Shown here: piece by piece, positions 21,640 to 31,254 of the stretch | Layout: every line of letters begins with the position of its first letter | Position numbering within the stretch: position 1 is the first letter of the stretch | Position numbers and translations under genes: made by a program | Notes under the pieces: generated by a model | The model's database searches: none | Seen by the model: only the letters and a program-made list of their open reading frames with translations | Told to the model about the DNA's origin: nothing | From: Furcasterigmium furcatum | Taxonomy: Eukaryota > Ascomycota > Sordariomycetes > Glomerellales > Plectosphaerellaceae | DNA: 64,000 nucleotides | Assembly (NCBI GenBank): GCA_001599815.1 | Contig: BCIA01000004.1 | Coordinates: 5,606,082-5,670,081, forward strand | Reading direction: 5' to 3'

Positions 21640-22154
21640 GTTGATAAGGAGGGTTCAGACACCCAATGTGAATACGTGTACATGAATAATGAATAAGCTT
21701 GCGCTGACATGCGAGGTGCAACCGTGATGAGTTCAGTGATCCAAGGCTGCCTCTGTTGTATCGGGGGAGAATGTTGACTTGACACCCGCCCCATGACGAG
21801 CCTGAGGCCCGATGAAGGCTTGTTGATGGCGGCAGTGAACGTGCAGACAATGAGCATGAGGAATGGTATCTATGCGATTTTATTCTGTTTTTCTGGTATT
21901 TACAGTATTATAGCGGCCGGGGCTATTCATGGATCATCTCCGGAGATTCAAAGTACGGTACTGGTGAGAGCATGAGATGGTGCTGTCTGTGCGCTGCCCC
22001 CAAAATGCGCCCATGACCGGCTCAACTCTCTCTAATGGAAGGCATGGTAGAGACTACAGTTGCTCGCTGGCTTGCTTGCTTGCTTACTGGCATGGAATGC
22101 TGCAGAGCCGCCGGCTCACAGGTACTGAGGCCCCCGGGTGCCCTCCTCAAGGAG
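21640..22154. other. Intergenic 515 bases, 3' flanks of convergent genes
   Basis: No gene seen. A short tetranucleotide run (cttgcttgcttgctt) lies at about 22070-22085. Confidence 0.5.
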
Positions 22155-22829
22155 TCAATGGGCTTTCTTCTCCTTCTCGGCGCGCTTCTCGGCGACCATG
22201 CGGTCGATGCGGGTGAAGCACCCGAAGCCCTCGAACATGGTGGACGCGACCCAGGACCACCAGAGCTTGGTGCCCGTGACGACGCCGTGCTTGTGCAGGC
22301 GGGAGCGGGCGAGGTACCAGGTCTCGACGATGTGGATGCCGACGAGGGGCCAGATGATGGTCTTGACGAGGCCGCGGTACTCGTCCACGCCGCCGGGGAA
22401 GTAGTTCTGGACGAGGTCGAAGAGGGCGGGGTTGGCGGGGGTGACGAGGGGGAGTGTGGCGAAGGAGACGGAGTACGCGAAGATGGTGGATGCGACGATG
22501 ACCTCGAAGGGGGTGGTGGGCCAGGTGTACTTGTCTACATAGATGTCTGCGAGGCCGAGAGCGTCGCGGGCTTCAGCGTCCATGGCGACCAGGCGGGTAC
22601 GGGCCTCAGAGAGGGACTTGAGGGGCGGGGTGAAGGGGACGTTGAACTCGCGGCCGCCGAGGCCGCCGGCGGCGATGGTCATGCCGTCGAGGGTGAGCGA
22701 CTTGAGCCAGGGGCGGAGGGCAGCGCGCGGGGAGACGCCGGCGAAGTGGCGGAGGTAGTGGGAGAGTTCGCGCGCATGATCGTTGTTCATGTGCGTCTTG
22801 ATGCGAGTCTGGGCAGCTTCGTCGGCCAT
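22155..22829 (-). CDS. DUF2470 domain membrane protein
   Basis: Single exon, 224 residues. The N-terminal half (about 5-90) fits DUF2470: RIKTHMNNDHARELSHYLRHF, then LTLDGMTIAAGG and FTPPLKSLSEARTRLVAMDAEAR. DUF2470 is related to heme-utilisation/FMN-binding split-barrel C-terminal domains; no reaction is established for fungal members. The C-terminal half has hydrophobic segments around TPFEVIVASTIFAYSVSFATLPLV and VKTIIWPLVGIHIVETWYL and ends in a Lys/Glu-rich tail (AEKRAEKEKKAH). Two to four membrane passes are likely, possibly in the ER. The start is the first ATG after a long G/C-rich leader. Confidence 0.85.
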   Translation of the reverse strand: MADEAAQTRIKTHMNNDHARELSHYLRHFAGVSPRAALRPWLKSLTLDGMTIAAGGLGGREFNVPFTPPLKSLSEARTRLVAMDAEARDALGLADIYVDKYTWPTTPFEVIVASTIFAYSVSFATLPLVTPANPALFDLVQNYFPGGVDEYRGLVKTIIWPLVGIHIVETWYLARSRLHKHGVVTGTKLWWSWVASTMFEGFGCFTRIDRMVAEKRAEKEKKAH

Positions 22830-23964
22830 TGCGGGCGATTACGTGTAGGGTCGGGTGCTGAGAACGAGTGGTGCGCGCTGAATTGAGGTGGGTTGCTTGT
22901 TCGCGTTGCTCGTCCTTTGATTCCACGCAAGGGATGTGTTACGGTATTGAGAACGGCGGCGATGCGGGTGAGAGTGGGTGAGAGAGGAAATGACATGTGC
23001 CTGGAGGTTTGAGAAACAGCGTCGCATCATCTAATCTTAGCGCCCGACATTCGCTAAAATCCCCGGGGACCGGGGACCGCAAACTCGCCGAACCGGGGTC
23101 CGCGTTCCGATTTCGCGTTCCGGCCCCTGACCCACGTGGACGGGAGCCCCGGCAGCTAGTAAAGTATCTGGCGTGATGAAGAGTCCCGAGTCTCCCCTTC
23201 GTTCTGGCATTGATTCTCTTCCGTTAGTCTCTGCAGATACATACTCGGGAGCACTAAATGCTACCCTGACTGTCTACTACTTCTGCCGACCAAGGCCGGC
23301 TGTAGTGATTCCATGGATCACAGCCATGCCGCCACTCGCGCCATCCGGAACGGCTATTCAACGGCCGCCATTTTTCGGGTAATGCCCTCATCAGGAAACC
23401 TTCTATCCAAGGTTTCCGCCTTGGGGGCGGCGTGCGGCATCCTCAGGCTTAAGCCACCGCCCAATTCCACCACCCGACTCATCGACGCGCCGTGGCTGCG
23501 CCGGTCCCAGCCCAGACACATCACCATGTTGCCTTCCATGCAATGGGTTCATCTGGGCTCCGTCACTTTGCCAGGAAAGCGGTTCCCGGCCAGATATGGC
23601 CGGCTGCCTTTCCATCCTCTCAACAGGCCATGACCAGCGGCTTGACGAGAACTAGCCATGTCCCCTCGCCAAAGTCTTTGTTCACGACAAGCGCCAGACA
23701 CGGAGTACCAAAAAATCAAAGTCCACTCATTCAAAGAAAAAGGTATCAAGGGTGCCCGTGAGCCAGAAAGTCCCATCCCGAGAAGCGCCGAACCCCAGAA
23801 AAGAAATGCCACGACCCCCTGGTCTTTTCCCCGCGTCTCGCTTATCCCCCTTTTCACCCCCCCTGGGTGAATCCCGAGGGTATGGGACGGACTGTCACTT
23901 CCCGCATGTGAGACGGACGTCCATGCCCGAATCGAGTAACCACGCCGCCGGCCGCTGGGCCTGC
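22830..23964. other. Intergenic 1.1 kb between two minus-strand genes
   Basis: This holds the promoter of the DUF2470 gene and the 3' flank of the CFEM receptor gene. A GC-rich patch near 23063-23115 repeats ggggacc and contains several CCCCG/CGGGG cores, which could be stress-element (STRE-like) sites. No ORF with domain features. Confidence 0.45.
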
Positions 23965-25701
23965 CTACACCCGCCCCCGCACCGAGTCGACCGTCATCGT
24001 CGTCTGCACATGAATCCCCGACTCGACGGAACTGTACATCAAATCGTCTCCCCCGTACGGGTCACGCACGCGGCTGCCGCTGCTGCCGCCGGGCCCGTCC
24101 GCAACGCCAATCTCGGTATGAACGTCGCCCTTCTTCCTGTCGCCGAGCTCGAGCGCCTCCTCGCTCTCGTTGGTGCCCTTCCTCCCCGCGCCGAGCCTGT
24201 AGATGCTGAACTTGGAGGCCGACCGCTGGTGCTGGCCGCCCTTCTGCGCGTCGTCCGCCTTGACGTCCCCTGCGGCAGACTGCATCGAGTTGTCCCCAGA
24301 GCCCGTCTTCTTGCCCGCGCCATTCGCGCCCGAGAGCCCCGTCTTGGAGGCGATGGTGCTGAAGACCCCAGGGGCGAGCTTGTTGATGAGAAGGCGGATG
24401 GCGGGCAGGCTCGTCACGAGCATGGACACGGAGACCTCGAGCCCCGACCAGATCAGGGCATCCGAGTAGTCCCACGTCGGGTTGGCGGACTTGGCGAACA
24501 CGACGAGGTATTGCAGCCGGATGCACGCTGTGATAAGAATAAAGATGCCGAGGCTGAACATGAAGCCGATCCCGGCCTTATGCTTCCAGGACATGTTCAG
24601 GTGGAAGAGCAGTGGGAGCGGGAGGACCAGGATCACGAGGTCCAGCATGATAGCGAACCCCGCGGCGGTGAAAGCGAGCGCGTTGATGTTGAGGCATCGG
24701 TGGGAGCCGAAGTGGCCCTTCCAGCCCTCCCAGTTGAAGCGGATCGGCCTGCACTGGAATATCTGCATGAAGACGAACACCGTCGTTGACATGCCCGTGA
24801 TCAGCATCGTGATGTATGTCGCCCAGCGGAATGTTGAATTCGGGAAGATGCGCAGGAAGAAGCAGAGGAGCGAGATCTTCGTGAGTGCGAGGATGACCAG
24901 GTAGAAGCTCTCTGCGATGTAGAATAGCTTCAGGCCCATGGTCAGGTCGTCAGGGTGAACGGTCCAGACGTCTCGTCCGAAGGCGATTTGGCCAGCTGAT
25001 GACGGGTTAGTCGGAAACAAGTCGAAAAGGGCGTTACGGAGAGAGACATACCGACTTGACCGAGAACCAGAAAGGGAGCAAAGAGGGACTGGATCTCAAG
25101 TCAGCATTCGATACAATAGATGTCAGGGAAATCCGTCAGGACGAACCACGCAAACCAGCATAATCCAATCGTCTGCTTCAAACTTGCCGACCATGGACCA
25201 GCGCGAATATAATCGGATGCAGACGGCGAAGAAGCCCAGGGCCTGCATCGACAACGGTGCCAAAATATGGTCTCGGCGGTCACGGTACGGCCGCTGGCAT
25301 GCTTCTGCCTCAATCTTTGCGGTTTCTGGGAATGACAGGGTCAGGGGAGAATCAAGGTATGCAGTCGAGGGAGATGCGCACCTATGGCATCCAGGGTGGA
25401 TTCGCAGGAGGTTCTAACGCATTCTTGCGTTGCCGCGTAGAGATCGGGGTCGGAGCAAATGCATGTCGTGTTGCCCACACTATTACACACTGATAGGGGT
25501 ACCTGTTCTATGATACAAGTGAGCTGTGTGAGAGAGAGGGTCTGTCAGTGTCCATCTTTCGGTATACTGGGGACGATAATTGTCAGAACATACACCGCAT
25601 TGCGGTATCCGGCCGATATATTGGAAGAGGTCGGTCTGCGCGGCGCCCATGCTAGCCAGGCAAGCCAGTAGCAAATATACGAGTATGGCCAGGCGAGCCA
25701 T
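23965..25701 (-). CDS. CFEM-domain seven-transmembrane receptor (PTH11/rhodopsin-like class)
   Basis: Five exons on the minus strand: 25701..25594, 25523..25382, 25325..25147, 25088..25052 and 24995..23965, giving 498 residues. A signal peptide (LAILVYLLLACLASMGAA) is followed by a CFEM domain at about 25-95 with all eight Cys: IPQC, LTC, SVC, TTCIC, QEC, TSC and EAC. Seven hydrophobic segments follow (about 110-350) with family landmarks FEADDWIMLV, APFLVLGQVG, AFGRDVWT, CRPIRFNWEGW and WSGLEVSVSMLV. The cytosolic tail (about 350-498) is Gly/Ser/Lys-rich. Related receptors sense host surfaces or nutrients in plant pathogens. The donor of the third intron (GTTCGT) is the least certain boundary; nearby alternatives change one to three residues. 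Confidence 0.9.
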
Positions 25702-28700
25702 GGCTGCCTCGGCCGGAAACGACCTTCTTTCGTTGACGAGACGTCGATCGGGGTTGTTGAGATCGAGGGCAATGTGAGAAGTGACAGGTCAAGAAGAATT
25801 ATGATTAGAGAGACCGAACACGTCCTGCATCCCGGTAGATCATGTCACGGTCATCGAACCCAGTCGGGTGGGCTGGCGTAGAGAAACAAGAAAAGCAAAG
25901 AGGTAGGTGAAGGGATGCCGGGTGACCCGGACAGGGGCCAGAGTCACATATAAAATGCTGGCCAGAAACGAGCCCCGAACCGCGTGGAGGTGAAACTTGA
26001 CAAGGTACCACAAGGGCCGGCATAACACGACATGCAAGGACCTCCCTGGCCGGATGCGGACCATGAGAGTGCAAGTGTGTACTGGGAGGTATCCATGCCT
26101 GCGAACCCCCCTCTTTCCCCATGGTTGGGCTGATCCCAGGTCGATGTGCAGGGGAGGGTCCGTGTGTCGTGTGCGAGCCCACATGGCTCACCATCGTGTG
26201 TATGTATTCTCCGAGCGAGCGTCGCGTCGGCAGCAGGGGGCCAAGCGACCAGCGTCTGTGACATGAGACGAATGGCTGCATGTGGAATTTGCGGCCATCT
26301 TTCGGGATTAGCTTCCAGGTGAGGCCAAGAACGGTAGGCCACGCGTGAACCAAGAGAGCACAAGTGCGTGATGCGGACCGCAGGCCGGTAGGATCAATGG
26401 TGCGGCGGGCTCTGTTAGCGCCATTCAATGCTGACGGCGCATGGAACTGACGGAGTTCGGAAGGACGCGGATGTTCACCCGACCCGTTTGGTCGCCGCGG
26501 GGCCTGGAGGCGAGGGTGTGTGATGCCTCCTTCGCGATGCTGACCTTGTGTGGGGAGAGCGTCACGGGTCAGGACATGTCTTGGTGCGCAGGCGGTTGCT
26601 CATGGCTTGTGTCGCCGTCTGTCGTGTAAGTGCTTAGGTCCGGCTTCGCGGGGGCCATCAAGTATGCAAGTAGCATCAGTCGTCGAGTCATACTTAGAAC
26701 GTTGATGGTCTGCAGCAGTCCGAAGAATAACGGGTACAAGGTCCGCCGCATGAACGATCGGGTCCCCGAGAAAAGTCTAATTTCGATGCGATGATGTTCC
26801 GTGGATCACGACAGCCCCCGTTTGGGGGTTTCCAGGGACTTCCTGGGGAGGGGAGGGACAACCCAAGACGAACTAAAACGGGGATTGCCGTGTCCACGAC
26901 TCCACGGGCACCTAAGTACGCGCTCAACGGGTCCAGAGGCGAGCAGGTCGGTCTAGTCCAGCCAGGTCTGCCAAATTGCACTGCAATGGTCGTGACGCTA
27001 AGCATCCGGTGGTTGTGCGCAGAATCAGTGGCCGCTTCTCAGGCTTGGCAGGACTAAGCGTGCGACGCAATCTTGCGGGATACGCCTCAGATCCAGACAG
27101 ACGGGAAGCTTCTGGTTTCCCGTCACACCAGGACGTACACCCGTTGACCTGCTGTCACTTTGTGTCCCGTAGATCCCCATCAAAGGGTTGGAGGAGGGAA
27201 GGAGGCCACGAGCCTCCAGCTGTCTTGGCTTCACGATCCGTGCGCCGGGGGGCTAAACGGAACGACGCTGCGCCGTCGATCCCGGCTCCAGGGGTTTTGT
27301 CTCCACAGGGCTCACGACGTCAGGTCCAGGAGCCAGTCAACCAAACCAGTCTGGGCACCGAGTCAGCGAGGCCACCATACGAAGGCTCTCAGGGGACGCG
27401 CCAGTGAGAAAGGGGCCATGGAAACAAATATCGTGTCCGCTCCACCGCACAAACCTCCCCGGAACTTGCCCCTAAGGCCTTTCGCCCGCAAATCACACCA
27501 TGAGACGCGCCACGCAGTGCGATTGGTGGCTCGTTCTTCCTGCGATGTCTGAGGAGTGAACCTTGCTTGGGACACCGCCCCCTGCCAACAAACCAACCTA
27601 CTTGTGTTGCCACAATCCTCCCCAGATGGCACTGGCCGGTAGATTTCGAGCCGATCACTGCGTAGTAGCGTGCGCCGAAAATGTACGACAGTTTCAGGGA
27701 GCGACGGGTGAGCCGTGGGTTCCTCCCCCGGATCGCGATACCAGAGGAGGAGTTCTGCCGAGCGGGAAACGCTGCCGTCTGGGACCTTGACCTCATGCGG
27801 CGGGTTGCGGTCATGGATGATTTTCATACCCGGTGTGCCTCTCCATGTTTCGCCGATTGGCGACCACGGGTGGCTGCGGCAACATCTGGGGAATGGGCAG
27901 CAAACTGAGATAGACTTTGTTTGCTCGTCAATCTGGCTGGGGCGCAAATGGATGCCACCTTCGTATCCGTCACTCCCGTGTCAGGCAATAACAACGAGTG
28001 CAGTTCGTCGAGTCGTGCAGCCTTGGAGGCACCATCGTCTTCTGCCTTAGCGCATCGTCCGTTGGCCCAGGCCCCATTTGTTTGCGGTGAAGGCGCCGCC
28101 AAGTCCTGGCGCAGGACGAGACGACCGTGGTGTTGGTTGTTTGGTGGAAGTTCCTCCTGTATCTGCCAGGGCTGGCCGCTTGCGCTTTGGCCTTTCGGCA
28201 CATCTATGCTGTCTGAACCCTTCTCCAGGTCGTGGCGCTGCTTGGAAAGAATTTCTAGGGTCTGCTGAGCCAAGTCTCCGGTGCAGATCAAAGCTCTCTG
28301 GCTCTTTTCTGCGCCTTTGGAAGGGGTGACACAAACAAAACTCGACTTGGGCAATTCTTTCTCTTTGGCGCTGCTCCATGCAGCCTAGGAAAAATGTCGC
28401 ACCTTGTACCGACCCGGCTGGACATTCCATATGTGTTCCCTTCTCGAAGTAGAAAGCCACTTGGACCCTTCGTGGGGGGGCTTCCACAGTGATCGCTTCC
28501 TGGAACAGAACGTCCAGCCCCGCGCTTTGACCTCAACGACTAGCCGCAGGTGCCGCCTGTCTGTTCGCCGGCCTGCCCGTCCACGCTGCCCGGTTACCGC
28601 GCTTGAGAGGCGTGGCCGTCATTCAGTGGCCAAGAATAATCAATCCGGCATTGGAGTATCATGACAAGGCTCCTCTTGAGTCCTGAGGAGATACGGAAAA

Positions 28701-28725
28701 TGATGATAACTTCCTCTCGGGACCC
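25702..28725. other. Gene-poor stretch of 3 kb
   Basis: Open frames up to about 200 codons exist on both strands, but none has a domain, signal peptide, consistent codon use or spliceable continuation. The base composition is close to that of its neighbours, with no obvious RIP-type AT bias. It may hold regulatory sequence for the flanking genes, a non-coding transcript, or a decayed element I cannot recognise. Confidence 0.5.
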
Positions 28726-30063
28726 TCAGTGTTCATGGCCCGCGGTATGCGTCAGCTCATGCTCGTCTGGCCCTCCTTGGCCGTCGTCCTCTTCGTCCCC
28801 CTCAACAGGTGTCTGAGGTACGAGCTTAGGAGCATATGTTGCATCAAATAGGGTGCCGTTGCCATCGTACGGGGTTTCCTCCTGGGCATGGATCCCCCAA
28901 AGCCGCTCCACGTGGTCGAGAACTCCGACACCGCTGGCTCCTGTGAGGCCCAGGTTGGGTGGCGGATACGTGACTGACTTGTCCGCTTCGCTGTGAAGAG
29001 GGCCGAAGTAAGATGCCACGTTGTTGACAAGCCCCTTGTTCGGGGGATCCTTATTTGGGACGAGGACTATGCTTCCCAGGTCCTGGACGAATTGATAGAT
29101 GTTTGCCCCGGCATCGTAGCGACCGAGATGCGGCATCCCCCAGTTGAATTCAAGAGAGGAGAGCATCGAGTAATGTGTGTAGAATGTGTCGTCTTCGGTG
29201 CCTCGCTTTGTTGAAGGGATTGAGCTTCCCAGGAGAAGGGACATGATCTGGTTCGGGCCATCCTCATCTCCGGCTTCATCGTATGTCAGCAGCATGAGGG
29301 TGCGACCCCTGACGCTGCCTCCAAGGATCGGTTCGATGAATTCTCGAGCCCAGTTCGTGGCATACTCGAGGGATGTGTTGCGGCCGTTGTTCATCATGTT
29401 CGGTGTTAGAAAGGCGTACTGTGGCACCGTCCCGGCGGCGACATCCGCCCTCCAGTCATCGAAGGAAACGATATTCATGAGTCTGCTGCCGTTGAGGTTG
29501 ATGCTGTCGAAGGATACAAAGGGGCTGTCCATGGAATCAGTACGTATCCTCGGCGACCGCGTAATATTAGGCTTACTTGTGCTGCCGAACATAATCCCAT
29601 GCCCCGTTGCCGTCTTGACCATCACTGGCAGAAGCCATGTAGCCAGGTCCGGGAAGATCTTCCATGTATGCCTTCCATGACAGCTCTCTCCAGTCGAGCA
29701 AGTCTACGACAGTCGAAATCTTGATTGGAACACGGACATGGCCCTCATGGTTCAGGCCGAAGTAATCGCCAGCAATCGCCGCAAGGTAGTTTGCCTGGCT
29801 GGGGTGCGAGTGCGCGAAGTAGCTGGTCAGCAGGATTCCCTGCTTCTTCAGTTCGATGATGTTGGGGTCTTGGATGACGTCGGCATAATTCTATAGAGTC
29901 AGGTCAGCCACTCAGTTCAGTATTCGGCCTCGGTGTCAATACCGACCTGTTTTCCCAGCCAGATCGAAATGAAGCTATCGAATGTCCGCCCTAGAATGTA
30001 GTCGGCTGCAGCTAATCTGGCTGTCCAAAGGCACAGCAGACTGAAAAGGTTCGGACGATACAT
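28726..30063 (-). CDS. Secreted phosphoesterase-family acid phosphatase
   Basis: Exons 30063..29947, 29890..29577 and 29524..28726 on the minus strand give 409 residues. Introns are GTCGGT..TAG and GTAAGC..CAG. A signal peptide (MYRPNLFSLLCLWTARLAAA) is followed by the alkaline-phosphatase-like phosphoesterase fold: ILGRTFDSFISIWLGKQNY at the start, TSYFAHSHPSQANYLAAIAGDYFG, then PQYAFLTPNMMNNGRNT and MLLTYDEAGDEDGPNQI, which carry the later metal ligands. Members of this Pfam family include fungal secreted acid phosphatases and phospholipase-C-like enzymes. The usual N-terminal DN-metal motif is read here as RTFDSF. The C-terminus is acidic and His-rich (EDDGQGGPDEHELTHTAGHEH). It is divergent from the Zn2Cys6 regulator at 31.3 kb. 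Confidence 0.88.
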
Positions 30064-31254
30064 GGTCAGCAGGATCACGACGTTCAGGTCATGTCGTCGA
30101 TTGGTCTGAACTGCGGCGGCGAAAAAGATAGGGAGGTATCAGGAAACAATTTGAATTGATCAGAGAGGTTCGAGAAATACAACGGCCATCATGGTGAACA
30201 GATGGCCGAGTTGCTCCGTGTTTCAAGACGTGAAACATCGGGCGAGAAGAACAAAGCGCAGCGAAGGCTGAGGGAGGGATGGTATTGCAGGCGGTGGTGT
30301 AAAATCGACAATGAAGTTGGCAGTCCTACAAGCATATCAGCAGTGCCAGCCTCGTTTGCGCGATGGCTCATCGCGAGAAGCTCAGTCGTGGGTGGCGTTG
30401 AGGCCGCATGGAGGAGCTCGCCGATTGATGGGTCCTCCGGTCCGTCCCTTGAGAGTCGTCGACAGCACGGCGCACAGGACAGGTAGACCCTGCTCAACCG
30501 AAGAAAACCGGCCAGTTTCGTCTCGAGGAGGTCCTTGCGCAAGGACGGGCCGTCGCCACCGACGGGCTGGCCAGACTTGGGAGGCAAGGAGGCAACGGTG
30601 ACTCAATTCAAGGGCCAGGACTTCGGTCGATTACGAGAGATATTGCACCGGATGCTCCGGCACCGCCGTGAATAAAATAAGCTGGCCCGACTGCCGCGTG
30701 GGGTGGCTGGCCGCGAGGACGATGGTTGGTCGATGATTGAGACAAGGAGGCTGATCTCCGTTGAACGGATCCCATTGTCTTGAAAAGGCGTAGCGCTCTT
30801 CGATTGATTGGACACGCATTTGCGGGGCGGAGACGGAAGAATAATGTTACGATCTGATAAGATCAAAGATTGATCAGCGAAACCACCTGGCCTGTAAAAT
30901 TTGCTCCGAGCGAACACCCTCGGTCGCCGAATTGAGGCTTTTTCTCCGAGGCGCCATTACGTTATTATCTCGCGCCCCCGTGGCCACAGCCAGAGTCTGT
31001 TAGTGCCCGAACATCCCGCCTCCAATTGCCGAGCTTCCTGACGCGGCATAACGCTTTCTTGCCGCGAAAGAGATCTGTCGACGTAGGAAATGACTCTTTG
31101 CCTCTCCGATTCGGAGCAATTATCTTCTTTTCACTTGCAGCCTATAATCGCGAAATCCCAGCTGTCGAATGTGGTGTGCGGATGATCCTTCAAGATCCTT
31201 CAATCCGTCGTCCTCCAACCTGAATCGAGGGGACACGCCACCGAGACATTCAAC
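30064..31254. other. Divergent promoter region, 1.2 kb
   Basis: This separates the phosphoesterase and the Zn2Cys6 regulator. No gene seen; the largest frames are short and featureless. Confidence 0.5.

Noticed and set aside
25840..25870. Possible tRNA B-box (gggttcgatgacc on the minus strand)
   Set aside because: No complementary T-stem, no A-box at the right distance and no acceptor stem.
27824..28354. A 176-codon minus-strand frame in the gene-poor stretch
   Set aside because: No domain, signal or splice continuation; composition not distinct from random open frames at this GC.
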